A stretch of DNA of 64,000 nt, from NCBI RefSeq assembly GCF_900250075.1, contig NZ_LT977070.1, forward strand, positions 1,054,001 to 1,118,000. Direction: 5' to 3'. The notes beneath the pieces are model-generated. The model was not told the DNA's origin, searched no databases, and saw nothing but the letters and a program-made list of their open reading frames with translations. The position numbers were made by a program, and so were the translations under genes. Below, piece by piece: positions 36,179 through 45,384 of this stretch (positions are counted from its first letter, which is position 1; each line of letters opens with the position of its first letter). Source of the stretch: Cupriavidus taiwanensis (GTDB lineage: Bacteria; Pseudomonadota; Gammaproteobacteria; Burkholderiales; Burkholderiaceae).

Positions 36179-36254
36179 GATGGACTCCCCGTCAGTATGG
36201 CTGTCCAAGCCCTGCTTCTTCTTGCTACTGCCCCGAGCAACCGCAGCCGGCGCT

Positions 36255-37232
36255 TCAGACCCGGATGCGGATGATCTTGCGCATCCACAGCACGCCGAAG
36301 CTCATCGACACCAGCGCCCCGCCGATCATGCGCAGGCCCAGCGGGTCTTCCCACAGCACGTTCATGAAGCCGGGGTTGACCACCAGGATCAGGCCGGCCG
36401 TGCAGAACGGCAGCAGTCCCAGCACCCATGCCGACATCTTGCCTTCGGCCGACAGCACGCGGATCTTGTCGAACAGCTTCAGGCGTTCGCGCACCATGGT
36501 GCCGATGGTGTCGAGGATCTCGGCAAGGTTGCCGCCGCTTTCGCGCTGGATCAGTACCGCGATGACAAAGTAGCGCAGGTCGGCCACCGGCACGCGCATG
36601 GCCAGGTTGGTCATGGCTTCGTCCAGCGCCACGCCGTAGTTGATCTCTTCGAAGGTGGTGCGGAACTCCGGCCCGATCGGCGCCTTCATCTCCTGCCCGA
36701 CCATGCTGAGCGCTCCGCTGAACGAGTGCCCGGCGCGCAGGGCGCGGCTGATCATGTCGACCGCATCGGGCAGTTGCGCCTCGAGTTGCTTGAGCCGCTT
36801 GGCGCGCAGGCGCACCACATGGAGCACCGGCAGCATCGCAGCCAGCGCCGCGCCAAGCAGAACCAGTGAAGCCGGCACGGGCAAGAGTGGAATCAGTGCA
36901 ACCGTGCACAGCACCACCATGGCGCAGTATCCGAGCAACTGTGCCACCGACCAGCTGCTTCCCGACTGCTCGAGCCAGCGGTCGAGCGCTCCGATGCGCG
37001 GCACGCGCATCAGCCACTGCTGCATGCGCGGCGAGTCGGCCAGCATGCGCTTCTTCAGGATCGACAAGTGTTCGGCGCTGACATGTCCGCCGGCGGACAG
37101 CGCCCGCAGCCGTGCTTCGATCCGCTTGGCCGCGGGGCCATGGGCATTGTTCCACCACAGGTAGATGCCCTCGACGCAAAGCACCACGGCGACGAACACC
37201 AGGATGCCGAAGGCGTAGAAGATCGTGCTCAT
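36255..37232 (-). CDS. tadB: Tad pilus inner-membrane protein TadB
   Basis: A 325-residue T2SSF-domain protein. An N-terminal helix (FGILVFVAVVLCVEGIYLWW), a basic region, two helices near residues 100-135, and QLPDAVDMISRALRAGHSFS with SGGNLAEILDTIGTMVRERL characterise TadB. It partners TadC and the ATPase TadA at the inner membrane. It lies between tadA and tadC, both on the same strand with short gaps. Confidence 0.93.
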   Translation of the reverse strand: MSTIFYAFGILVFVAVVLCVEGIYLWWNNAHGPAAKRIEARLRALSAGGHVSAEHLSILKKRMLADSPRMQQWLMRVPRIGALDRWLEQSGSSWSVAQLLGYCAMVVLCTVALIPLLPVPASLVLLGAALAAMLPVLHVVRLRAKRLKQLEAQLPDAVDMISRALRAGHSFSGALSMVGQEMKAPIGPEFRTTFEEINYGVALDEAMTNLAMRVPVADLRYFVIAVLIQRESGGNLAEILDTIGTMVRERLKLFDKIRVLSAEGKMSAWVLGLLPFCTAGLILVVNPGFMNVLWEDPLGLRMIGGALVSMSFGVLWMRKIIRIRV

Positions 37233-37275
37233 GTGTAGTCCCCCCGGAAGGATCGTATTGGTATGTCCTGGCTAA

Positions 37276-38646
37276 TCAGACTTCGTAGCGCTTGGCCGGG
37301 TCGTAGGTATCGTCAGGCAGCCCCACGCCGAACACGCGCAGCCGCTCGGCAAACTTGGGATAGACCCCGGTGGCGCGGAAGTTGCCGCGCACGGTGCCGT
37401 CCTTGTCCACCCCGGTGCGCTGGAACGTGAAGATCTCCTGCATATTGATGATGTCGCCCTCCATGCCGGTGATCTCCTGGATGCTGATGATCTTGCGGCG
37501 CCCATCCGTCATGCGCGCGGCCTGCACGATCACGGTGATGGCCGACGCGATCTGCTGCCGCATGGCCTTGGCCGGCATGGTCAGGCCCGCCATGCTGACC
37601 ATGTTTTCCAGGCGCGTCAGCGCATCGCGGGGAGTGTTGGCATGGATAGTGGTGAGCGAGCCTTCGTGGCCGGTGTTCATCGCGTTGAGCATGTCCAGTG
37701 CCTCGCCGCCGCGCACTTCGCCCAGGATGATGCGGTCCGGGCGCATGCGCAGCGCGTTGCGCACCAGCGCGCGCTGCGTGATCTCGCCCTTGCCTTCGAT
37801 ATTGGGCGGGCGCGTTTCCAGGCGCAGCACGTGGGGCTGGCGCAGTTGCAGTTCCGCGGCGTCTTCGATCGTGACCACACGCTCGTCTTCCGGGATAAAG
37901 CCGGACAGGATATTCAGCAGCGTGGTCTTGCCGCTGCCGGTGCCGCCGGACACCAGCACGTTGACCTTGGCTTGCGACAGCGCCTGCAGCAGCTGCGCCA
38001 TCGGCGGCGTCAGGCTGCGCAGGTTGACCAGGTCGGCCACCTGCAGCGGATTCACGGAAAAGCGCCGGATCGACAGCAGCGGCCCGTCGATGGCCGAAGG
38101 CGGAATGATGGCGTTGACGCGCGAGCCGTCGGGCAGGCGCGCGTCGACCATTGGGCTGGTTTCGTCGATGCGGCGCCCGACGCGCGAGACGATCTTTTCG
38201 ATCACCTTCATCAGGTGCGCGTCGTCGTAGAACAGGACGTCGGTCAGTTCCAGCTTGCCGCGTCGTTCCACGTAGGTCTGGCGCGCGGTGTTGACCAGGA
38301 TGTCCGACACCGTCGGATCCTTCAGCAGCGGCTCGAGCGGGCCGAAGCCGAACATCTCGTCGTAGATCTCGACGGTCAGCTGGCGGCGCTCGTTGTCGTT
38401 GAGCAGCACCTTCTGTTCGTCGACGATCAGGTTGACCAGCGCGGTGATTTCCTGGCGCACCTGTTCCTGCGGAAAGCGCGCCAGCCGCTCCAGCTCGACG
38501 CGGTCGAGCACCGTTTCGTGCACGTCGCGCTTGAGCTGATGGTAGCCGCCCGATACGGACGCTGCCGAGGTCGCAAACTGGATCGCAGCGTGACCGTTGA
38601 CGGTGAAAGCAGGCTCGGCATTGGCCAGTTGTTCTCGGATCGACAT
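37276..38646 (-). CDS. tadA: Tad pilus assembly ATPase TadA/CpaF
   Basis: A 456-residue secretion ATPase. Walker A is [20 protein letters not shown]; the Asp box and Walker B are near [20 protein letters not shown]; the His box is [18 protein letters not shown]. The N-terminal domain includes [20 protein letters not shown]. It powers Flp pilus assembly as a cytoplasmic hexamer. The ribosome site GAGGAGTCCATC is strong. Confidence 0.95.
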   Translation of the reverse strand: MSIREQLANAEPAFTVNGHAAIQFATSAASVSGGYHQLKRDVHETVLDRVELERLARFPQEQVRQEITALVNLIVDEQKVLLNDNERRQLTVEIYDEMFGFGPLEPLLKDPTVSDILVNTARQTYVERRGKLELTDVLFYDDAHLMKVIEKIVSRVGRRIDETSPMVDARLPDGSRVNAIIPPSAIDGPLLSIRRFSVNPLQVADLVNLRSLTPPMAQLLQALSQAKVNVLVSGGTGSGKTTLLNILSGFIPEDERVVTIEDAAELQLRQPHVLRLETRPPNIEGKGEITQRALVRNALRMRPDRIILGEVRGGEALDMLNAMNTGHEGSLTTIHANTPRDALTRLENMVSMAGLTMPAKAMRQQIASAITVIVQAARMTDGRRKIISIQEITGMEGDIINMQEIFTFQRTGVDKDGTVRGNFRATGVYPKFAERLRVFGVGLPDDTYDPAKRYEV

Positions 38647-38705
38647 GATGGACTCCTCGTTAGCGGATGCGGATGACCGTGGCCGGTCGGCTGCAAGCGG
38701 TGAAT

Positions 38706-39899
38706 TCAGGTGCTCTTCGCGCGCAGCATCAGGCGGCGCAGCGGCGATGCGGTTTCGGTGCGGCTGCGCCGCTCGGCCTCGGCCGGCGTGCAGAGCTGCG
38801 TGGCCATCGCCTGCAGCGCGCGCGTCATGGCGCTGCGCCGGCTCAGCTTGGCCACCGGCTCGCCGTGGCTGATGGCCTCATCCACCGCGGCCGGGTCGTC
38901 GGGCAGCGTGAACGCGGCCTTCATGCCGAAGATCTCTTCCATGGTCGCGCGCGGCATCTCGTGCTTGCGGCCGGTGCGGTTGAGCACCAGGCGGACCTTG
39001 TCGGCGGGGTAGTGCAGGGCGCTCAGGATATCGAGCAGCCTGCGTCCCGGACGGCCGAAAGAGATCGCGGGTTCGGCCACCACGCAGATGCGGTCGCTGT
39101 GGTCCAGCACCCCGATCGACAGCGGATCGATGCTCTGGCCCAGGTCGAAGATCACGAAGTCGTAGGCCGGCTGCACCACCGACAGGATCCACTCGAGCTT
39201 GTCCTTCTGGATCTGGCTGGCCTTGACCGGGTCTGACGCGCCGGCCAGCATGTCGAAGCCGTTGTCGACGTGCACCAGGCAGGCCTCGAGGAAGGCGCTG
39301 TCCATGCGGTCGATCTGGCTGCAGATCTCGGGCAGCGTCGACGGCGGGAGCTTGTCGCTGACGATATAGGTCAGGTCGCCGAAGTGCCGGTTCAGGTCGA
39401 CCACCAGCACGCGCTTGCCCAGATGTCGCGCCAGCGCGTCGCCCAGGTTGGCCGCGATGAAGCTGGTCCCGGCACCGCCCTTGCACGAGATCACCGAAAT
39501 CAGCTGCCCGTTGTCCTGTGCGCGCGGCACGTGGTTGGCTTCCACGCGCCTGAGCGCCTCGGCCAGCTGGCCCTTGTCCAGCGGCCACGGCAGTACATCG
39601 CGGATGCCGGCACGCATCGCCTTGATCAGCACGTCCGGGCTCGGCGCCGGCGTCACCAGGATGCACGGCAGTTCGGGATGCTGCTGGCGCAGCATCTCGA
39701 TCGCATGCATCTGCTGCGCGCTGATCGCGGGCAGCTCGAGGATCAGCAGGTCTGCCATGCGCAGGCGGCTGGCGTGCAGCGGCAGACGCCCGAGGCCATC
39801 CTGCAGCGTCATGGCCTGGAAGTTGCCCACCCCGGCGCTGATCCGGTGGATCTCCGCCAGCCGGTCGGCATCTTCGGAAACGATCAGAATTCTGAGCAT
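38706..39899 (-). CDS. tadZ: Tad pilus localisation protein TadZ/CpaE
   Basis: About 397 residues from the ATG at 39899 (CAGGAGCACATC). Residues 1-125 form a receiver-like domain ([20 protein letters not shown]). Residues about 140-380 form a ParA/MinD-type ATPase with the deviant Walker [21 protein letters not shown]. TadZ-type proteins place the pilus machinery at the cell pole. The gene sits between tadA and the pseudopilin genes. Confidence 0.92.
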   Translation of the reverse strand: MLRILIVSEDADRLAEIHRISAGVGNFQAMTLQDGLGRLPLHASRLRMADLLILELPAISAQQMHAIEMLRQQHPELPCILVTPAPSPDVLIKAMRAGIRDVLPWPLDKGQLAEALRRVEANHVPRAQDNGQLISVISCKGGAGTSFIAANLGDALARHLGKRVLVVDLNRHFGDLTYIVSDKLPPSTLPEICSQIDRMDSAFLEACLVHVDNGFDMLAGASDPVKASQIQKDKLEWILSVVQPAYDFVIFDLGQSIDPLSIGVLDHSDRICVVAEPAISFGRPGRRLLDILSALHYPADKVRLVLNRTGRKHEMPRATMEEIFGMKAAFTLPDDPAAVDEAISHGEPVAKLSRRSAMTRALQAMATQLCTPAEAERRSRTETASPLRRLMLRAKST

Positions 39900-39920
39900 G
39901 ATGTGCTCCTGGTGCATGCG

Positions 39921-40379
39921 CTAGTTGCAGATCTTGCCGCCGGTGGAAGAGTCGAGGCTTTCCCGCGGCAACGTGGTCGAGAACGGGGGCAGCGACACCG
40001 TGATCGGCACCACCGGAATAAAGGTCTTGACCGTGACGTTGGCCACGCTGACGGTGACGGAGCGGCAGGTACTGCGCGCCATGTCGTCGTCGGCGTTGCA
40101 GCCGCTGGGCTCGAAGCCGACCTCGATATTGCTGGACTTCAGCAAGGGCATCAGATGCGTCATCCGGTCCTTGATGGCGGTGTCGGTGACATCGCACACC
40201 ACGGCGATGCGTGCGCCCAGCCGGGTGGCTTCGCCGGCGGTGTTCCAGTAGAACAGCACGCGCGAAAACTCGGCAATGCCGATCAGCAGCATGAAGAAGA
40301 TGCTGGCGACCAGCGCGAACTCGATGGCGGCTGCGCCGCTCTGGCGCGAACGCGGGCGCGGGGCGCGGATCGGAGTCAT
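39921..40379 (-). CDS. TadE/TadF-like pseudopilin (second)
   Basis: About 152 residues from the ATG at 40379, whose first bases overlap the stop of the preceding TadE-like gene (ATGA). RQSGAAAIEFALVASIFFML followed by LIGIAEFSRVLFYW is the TadE signature, with the Glu five residues after the processing site. Four Cys in the C-terminal part could form disulfides. The longer open frame to 40964 is not real. Minor pseudopilins of this type initiate or tip the Flp pilus. Confidence 0.88.
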   Translation of the reverse strand: MTPIRAPRPRSRQSGAAAIEFALVASIFFMLLIGIAEFSRVLFYWNTAGEATRLGARIAVVCDVTDTAIKDRMTHLMPLLKSSNIEVGFEPSGCNADDDMARSTCRSVTVSVANVTVKTFIPVVPITVSLPPFSTTLPRESLDSSTGGKICN

Positions 40380-40885
40380 AGCACCTGCCTCATTACCGTT
40401 GCGATATCGGAGAACGCCAGTGCACCCACGTTGAGGTAGCTCTGCATCGGCGAGTAGGTGAAGCCCGAGATCTTGACTTCGACCAGGTTGATGGTCCCCG
40501 CCGGCGTGCCGGAACTGCCGCCGCCTTCGTAGATGGCAACGTTGGCAAACTGCTTGCCGGCGCAGCCGGATGAGTCGACGCGGTCGCAGACGACAATCAT
40601 CGACGTGCTCAGTCCCTTTACCAGCGCTGTGCCGCCGCAGGTGGTCTTGCCATAGACGGCGATGCACTTGGCCTGGTCCACCGGGTAATTCGGCTCGGTG
40701 GGCGCGTATTGCGACAGGAAGCGCGCCGCGTCGCGCGTGGCCTTGGCCAGCGCGTTGTACTGGTAGATGGCGCGCCCGAACTCCGCCACCCCGGTCACCA
40801 GCATCAGCAGGGGCACCAGGACCAGCGCGAACTCCACCGCTACCGCGCCGCGGCGGTTGCGCCTGCTCTGCCAGCATCGCTTCAT
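40376..40885 (-). CDS. TadE-like pseudopilin (first)
   Basis: A 169-residue protein with a basic leader MKRCWQSRRNRR, processing site before AVAVEFALVLVPLLMLVTGV, and FGRAIYQYNALAKATRDAAR, as in TadE. The periplasmic part has a Cys-containing domain (CIAVYGKTTCGGTALVKG). Ribosome site ATAGGAGCCGATC. It overlaps the next pseudopilin by 4 nt, so the two are probably made in fixed ratio. Confidence 0.9.
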   Translation of the reverse strand: MKRCWQSRRNRRGAVAVEFALVLVPLLMLVTGVAEFGRAIYQYNALAKATRDAARFLSQYAPTEPNYPVDQAKCIAVYGKTTCGGTALVKGLSTSMIVVCDRVDSSGCAGKQFANVAIYEGGGSSGTPAGTINLVEVKISGFTYSPMQSYLNVGALAFSDIATVMRQVL

Positions 40886-40894
40886 GATCGGCTC

Positions 40895-42151
40895 CTATTG
40901 CACCAGCACCGGCACGCGCGGGCCATTGCCCGTACTGGAACCGGGCACGCCCTGGGTCGCGCACGGGCTGGTGGGATCCTTCGAATCGCCGAGGTACTCG
41001 ATATAGGTCACGTCCTTCACGCTGGGTGCCTGCATCGGCTGCACCATCAGCATGCAGGCCCAGGAGTCCACCGTGGCTTGCTTCGTCGAAGCGAGGTCAT
41101 TGCAATTCACCACGGGAACCTGCACCAGCCTGCGGTCGGCGCCTGCCTGATGGACCGCCTTGGCGGACGGCGTGCCCTGGGTCGTCAGTCCGCTGTTGGG
41201 GTCGGTCTGGTACGGCTCGTTGGCGCCGCGCTTCTGGATGAAGTCCGGGTAGGCGTTGCCGCCGTTCGGGGGATTCCATTTCGTAATGCTGTAGGCATAG
41301 CCGGTGAAGTCCGGTGTGCCTTGCTCCGGGCCCTTGTAAGAGCCGGTATAGATTCCGAAGCGGGTGTTCCACGCCGGTATCAGCGACGAGATGCTGCCCG
41401 GCTGGCCGACCTTGGAGCCCACTACCGACAGGTCGCATTGTCCGGAGCCGGCCAGCAGCTCGGCCAGCTCGGAAGCACCGCCTCCGGGGGGCGTCAGGTC
41501 AGCCCAGCCAAAGCTGCCAGGACCGTAGGGGTCCTTCTCGTCCTTGGACCGGATCCAGTCGCCGCGGTTGTACGCGGTCCTGACCGGATTCGCGGTTTGC
41601 GGCGTGCAGATATAGACCGGGATGGCGCAGGCGGTCTGCGCGCTGGTGGTGGTGGCGACGGCCATGGCATTGACGGTGCTGGGCTGGATGTTCATCCCGG
41701 GCAGCGCGTTCAGGACCTGGATGAACCAGTGGGCAATCCCGGTGCGCTCGGCCGTGCATTTGACGTACTTGATCTTGTCGAGCGAGTACGGGACCTTGTC
41801 CTTGGTATAGAAGGTGTTGTCAGGACTATCGCTGTACGAGACGTTGAGGTTCTCGAACATTTCCACGGCCTTGCCCTGGAACAAGGCAGCGTTGCTCGTG
41901 CCGGTGGTGAGGCCGGCCGCCTCGGACACCAGCAGCGGGGTGGCCCCCGTGACGTCGCGCGCGGCCGCCAGCGCGCAGGCATCGACGCTGTTCTGCAGCT
42001 CGCTCTTGGTCACATAGAGCTTGCCGAGGTCGAGCGCCAGACCGACAAAGCCGATCAGCACGGCCAGGGACAGCCCGACGATGATGGCCACTGCGCCACG
42101 CTGGCGCCTGCGCCGCGTCAGCGTGGGTCGTGCGAAGCGCGATGTAGACAT
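40895..42151 (-). CDS. TadG-like pilus assembly protein
   Basis: About 418 residues from the ATG at 42151 (GGGGAGGCGATC upstream). The N-terminus RRRRQRGAVAIIVGLSLAVL with LALDLGKLYVTKSELQNSVD and ACALAAARDV is the TadG-type membrane anchor with the Flp/pilin-like segment. The large remainder is secreted and Cys-containing. It is shorter than many TadG proteins and I see no clear von Willebrand A motif. It lies just upstream of the TadE-like genes. Confidence 0.85.
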   Translation of the reverse strand: MSTSRFARPTLTRRRRQRGAVAIIVGLSLAVLIGFVGLALDLGKLYVTKSELQNSVDACALAAARDVTGATPLLVSEAAGLTTGTSNAALFQGKAVEMFENLNVSYSDSPDNTFYTKDKVPYSLDKIKYVKCTAERTGIAHWFIQVLNALPGMNIQPSTVNAMAVATTTSAQTACAIPVYICTPQTANPVRTAYNRGDWIRSKDEKDPYGPGSFGWADLTPPGGGASELAELLAGSGQCDLSVVGSKVGQPGSISSLIPAWNTRFGIYTGSYKGPEQGTPDFTGYAYSITKWNPPNGGNAYPDFIQKRGANEPYQTDPNSGLTTQGTPSAKAVHQAGADRRLVQVPVVNCNDLASTKQATVDSWACMLMVQPMQAPSVKDVTYIEYLGDSKDPTSPCATQGVPGSSTGNGPRVPVLVQ

Positions 42152-42174
42152 GATCGCCTCCCCGGTTCCGGTGC

Positions 42175-42510
42175 TCAGCGGCCGCCGCCACCCATGCCAA
42201 TGCCGCCATAGCCGCCGGCGCCGAAGTCGATGGTCATGGAAGGCGCCCCGCCTTGCTGACCCTTCGACAGCGAACGGTCGAAGTTCTTCATCGCCGCCAC
42301 GGCGGTCTTGCCGTCGGTGCCGGTGACGGTAGGCAGGCCTGCCGGCGCGTCGGGATTGATGATCTGCATCTGCGTGACGGTGGCCAGTGCCACGCCGCGC
42401 TGCCCGTCCCATACGGGCGTAGTCGTCATGCAGCCCGACAGGCCCAGGCAGGCAAGGCCGCCCAGTACCACGACGGTGGCGCCGCGCGAAAGCTTCAGGG
42501 TCTTGTTCAT
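42175..42510 (-). CDS. Small Gly-rich lipoprotein of the tad locus
   Basis: About 111 residues from the ATG at 42510 (CCGGAGAACGACC). The signal MNKTLKLSRGATVVVLGGLA ends in the lipobox CLGLSGC, so the mature protein is lipidated. The body includes TVTGTDGKTAVAAMKNFDRS and ends in the Gly-rich tail GGYGGIGMGGGGR. It sits between the secretin and TadG genes, where Tad loci often place a pilotin-like or CpaD-like lipoprotein. I do not recognise its family. Confidence 0.8.
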   Translation of the reverse strand: MNKTLKLSRGATVVVLGGLACLGLSGCMTTTPVWDGQRGVALATVTQMQIINPDAPAGLPTVTGTDGKTAVAAMKNFDRSLSKGQQGGAPSMTIDFGAGGYGGIGMGGGGR

Positions 42511-42544
42511 GGTCGTTCTCCGGTTCTGCGGTTGGCGCGGCGGG

Positions 42545-44434
42545 TCAGTTGCCGCCCGATGCGGTGCGGCCAGTAGTGGCCGCCGCCGCGGCCCTGGCTT
42601 GCGCCAGCCGGGCTGCGGTCGCCTCGATGCGGGCAATGCGCGCGGCGGTATCTTCGGCAGGTGCAGGGGCCACCGTGCTGCTGTGCGCAGGGGCCGCTGG
42701 CGCGGGCAGTGACGGACGCGGATTGGCTGTCGCCGCGGGCCGCGGCGCGGACGGGGCCGGCTCGTCCAGCGGCCTGCCAGTCGGCACCGCCGAAACCGCG
42801 GTGGCCGGCGCGCCTTCGCTGCGCGGTGCCGCTGGCGGTGCGGCAGGGACCGCGGCCGGCGCGGCGGGCTGCGACGGTGCCGGGGCCGGCTGCGTCGGAC
42901 GCTTGCCTTCGCCTTCCATATTGCCCATGAAGTACAGCGACAGCGGGTTGGGCGTGGAGAAGCTGTCGGTCGGCAGCGGGTAGTTGCTGGTCTGCATCGG
43001 CTTGACCAGGCGCGGCGTGATGATGAACACCAGCTCGGACAGGTCCTGCTGGTATTGCGTGCTGCGGAACAGCGTGCCCAGCACCGGCACTTCGCCGGCA
43101 CCCGGCAGCGCCTTGAGCGAACCGCGCGCGCTGTCGGTCAGCAGGCCGCCGATGGCGAAGCTCTCGCCGTCGCGCATCTGCACCGTGGTGGAGGCGCGGC
43201 GGGTGGTGATCACCGGCAGGATGGTCTGGCCGGCCAGCGTGCCGCCGCGGATGGTGGCGCCGGTCGGCGACAGTTCGGACACCTCCGGTGCCACCTTCAG
43301 GTGGATGCGGCCATTGGCCAGCACCGTGGGCGTGAACTTCAGGCCCACGCCGAACTCTTCTTCCTGCAGCGTGACGGTGCCAGCGCCGTTCAGCACGTTG
43401 GCCTGCGCCACCGGGATATAGATCTTGCCGCCCGCCAGGAAGCTGGCTTCCTGGCCGCTGATGGTGACCAGGTTTGGCTCGGCCAGGATTTTGACCAGGC
43501 TGTCGTTCTTCTGTGCATCGATGGCGAACTCGAACGGCAGGTTGTTGGCCTTGCTGCCGAAAAAGGCCGCCGACGCGCCAGTCAGCAGCGAGGTCACCAG
43601 GCCACCGGTCCAGGAGCCGAAGCCGCCCTGCAGGTTCACTGCGGAGCCAAGCTGGTTCAGCAGCGTCTTGGAGACCTCGGCCACCTTCACTTCGAGCATC
43701 ACCTGCTGCGGGGTATCGACCGACAACATGTTCAGCACGTTGCCCTTCCGGTTGCCGCCGTTGCCGTTGCCGTTGCCATCGCCATTGTGCGCAGCGTTGG
43801 CGTAAGCCTGGGCAATTTCCATCGCCTGCTGTGCGGCCTGCGCGTTGGTGACACTGCCGGTCAGCACCAGGTTGTCCGCGGCGGTGGTCACGCGGATGCC
43901 CGGCTCGCCGGGCAGCAACTGGCCGAGCGAGGTCTGCAGCCCGCCGGCATCGGCATTGACCACCACGTTGATGATGCTGCAGCTGCCGCTGCGGCCCTGC
44001 ACGATCATGTTGGTGGTTCCCACGGTGCGGCCCAGCACATAGAGCGTCTGCGGCGACACCATGGTGGCCTGCACCACGCCCGGGTTGCCCAGGGTACGGT
44101 TGCGTACCGGCTCCTGCAGCGTGATCAGCTGCGACTTGCCGACCGCCACGACCACGCTCGATTCACTGCGGATGGCGCCGGTGCAGTTGGGGCCGCGCGC
44201 CTCCGCCGAAGTCGCGGCCGGCGCCTGCGCGGCCGGCGCGGCGGCGCCGGGCGTCATGCTGATGGTCATCTGCATCGGGCCCTGCGGCGCCTTGGCGGCG
44301 GCCGGCGCGGTGGCCCGGGTCACGTTGCCTGCCTCGACGGCGGCCTGCGCCGCGGCGGCCAGAGGCGTGCAGAGGAAGGCGGCCAGCACCAGGATGCGGG
44401 TGCGGCCTGCGGCGTCGGATCGTGTCTGGTTCAT
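42545..44434 (-). CDS. rcpA: Tad outer-membrane secretin RcpA/CpaC
   Basis: A 629-residue secretin. Signal peptide to about AAAAQA; N-terminal pilus-assembly domain with VVVAVGKSQLITLQEPVR and LYVLGRTVGTTNMIVQGRSG; BON-like segment VLTGSVTNAQAAQQAMEIAQ; secretin core KILAEPNLVTISGQEASFLA and GEVPVLGTLFRSTQYQQDLS with ELVFIITPRLV. The last 130 residues are a Pro/Ala-rich low-complexity tail, probably a cell-wall or pilotin interaction region. It forms the outer-membrane channel for the pilus. Confidence 0.94.
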   Translation of the reverse strand: MNQTRSDAAGRTRILVLAAFLCTPLAAAAQAAVEAGNVTRATAPAAAKAPQGPMQMTISMTPGAAAPAAQAPAATSAEARGPNCTGAIRSESSVVVAVGKSQLITLQEPVRNRTLGNPGVVQATMVSPQTLYVLGRTVGTTNMIVQGRSGSCSIINVVVNADAGGLQTSLGQLLPGEPGIRVTTAADNLVLTGSVTNAQAAQQAMEIAQAYANAAHNGDGNGNGNGGNRKGNVLNMLSVDTPQQVMLEVKVAEVSKTLLNQLGSAVNLQGGFGSWTGGLVTSLLTGASAAFFGSKANNLPFEFAIDAQKNDSLVKILAEPNLVTISGQEASFLAGGKIYIPVAQANVLNGAGTVTLQEEEFGVGLKFTPTVLANGRIHLKVAPEVSELSPTGATIRGGTLAGQTILPVITTRRASTTVQMRDGESFAIGGLLTDSARGSLKALPGAGEVPVLGTLFRSTQYQQDLSELVFIITPRLVKPMQTSNYPLPTDSFSTPNPLSLYFMGNMEGEGKRPTQPAPAPSQPAAPAAVPAAPPAAPRSEGAPATAVSAVPTGRPLDEPAPSAPRPAATANPRPSLPAPAAPAHSSTVAPAPAEDTAARIARIEATAARLAQARAAAAATTGRTASGGN

Positions 44435-44500
44435 TTTGAATCTCCCCCCGGAGAGGCTGTGTTGCAGCTCAGGATTCGTTGGATGCGACGGTCCCGGTGC

Positions 44501-45340
44501 TCAGAAGCACTCGACGCCGCCCTGCATGCCTGACAGCACGCCGACGCAGTTACCGCGTGCGGGGGCTGCAGCCACCGTGCGCGTCTTCACCACGGTGCGG
44601 GTCTCGGTCTTGGTCACGACTTTGGCCGGCGTCTCCGGTGCCTTGCCCAGCAGCGTGCCCTTGGTGGCGCCGCCGGTGTTGATGTCGGCCGCGTCCATCT
44701 GGTTGCGCAGCACCAGCGAGAGCGTGCCCACGCTGCGCGCCACGTCGAGCTTCTCGGCCTGGTCGGGCGTGACTTCGAGCGTCACGGCGTTGACCACCTT
44801 GGGCTGGGTTTCGTCGCGGCTGACCTGCTGCGCCACTGCCAGCACCAGGATCTTCTCGAGCACGATCTTCGAGATGCTGCTGTTCTGGTTGGACTTCGCC
44901 TCTTCATTGGTGTTGACGATCACGTCGACGTAGTTGCCCGGCAGCGCGAAGCCGGCCACGCCGACCACGTCGTTGACGCGGACCGTGATGGCGCGCTTGC
45001 CGTCGTTGATCACTGCCGACAGGCCGCCCTTGGTGCCGATCGGTGCCAGCTTGGCGTCGAGGATGGGCTCGCCGCGCTGCAGGCTGGTGCGGACCACGCG
45101 TCCTTCCAGTGCCTTCAGGTCAGTAAATGCGCCGGGCGGCACGCTGCCCGCCGGCCAGCTGACCATGCGCAGCTGGCCGCCGTTGAGCGGCTGGCCCAGA
45201 TTGAGGTCATTGGCCGCGACCACGACCTGCTTGACGGAGCCTGACGACTGCTGGACCAGCCATCGCGACGCCGACACCACCGCCGCCGCTCCCGCGACGA
45301 GGGCGATCAGCAGCATCAGGATTGCACGTGTGTTCTTCAT
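44501..45340 (-). CDS. cpaB: Flp pilus assembly protein CpaB/RcpC
   Basis: A 279-residue protein with an N-terminal membrane anchor (ILMLLIALVAGAAAVVSASR), a SAF domain at about residues 40-105 (AANDLNLGQPLNGGQLRMVS, RTSLQRGEPILDAKLAP) and the RcpC/CpaB domain with VNDVVGVAGFALPGNYVDVI. Ribosome site GGGAGAGTCATC. It is encoded directly before the secretin, whose periplasmic domain it is thought to contact. Confidence 0.93.
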   Translation of the reverse strand: MKNTRAILMLLIALVAGAAAVVSASRWLVQQSSGSVKQVVVAANDLNLGQPLNGGQLRMVSWPAGSVPPGAFTDLKALEGRVVRTSLQRGEPILDAKLAPIGTKGGLSAVINDGKRAITVRVNDVVGVAGFALPGNYVDVIVNTNEEAKSNQNSSISKIVLEKILVLAVAQQVSRDETQPKVVNAVTLEVTPDQAEKLDVARSVGTLSLVLRNQMDAADINTGGATKGTLLGKAPETPAKVVTKTETRTVVKTRTVAAAPARGNCVGVLSGMQGGVECF

Positions 45341-45384
45341 GATGACTCTCCCCTACAGTTGTCCCGAATCCTCGGTGGTGCAGT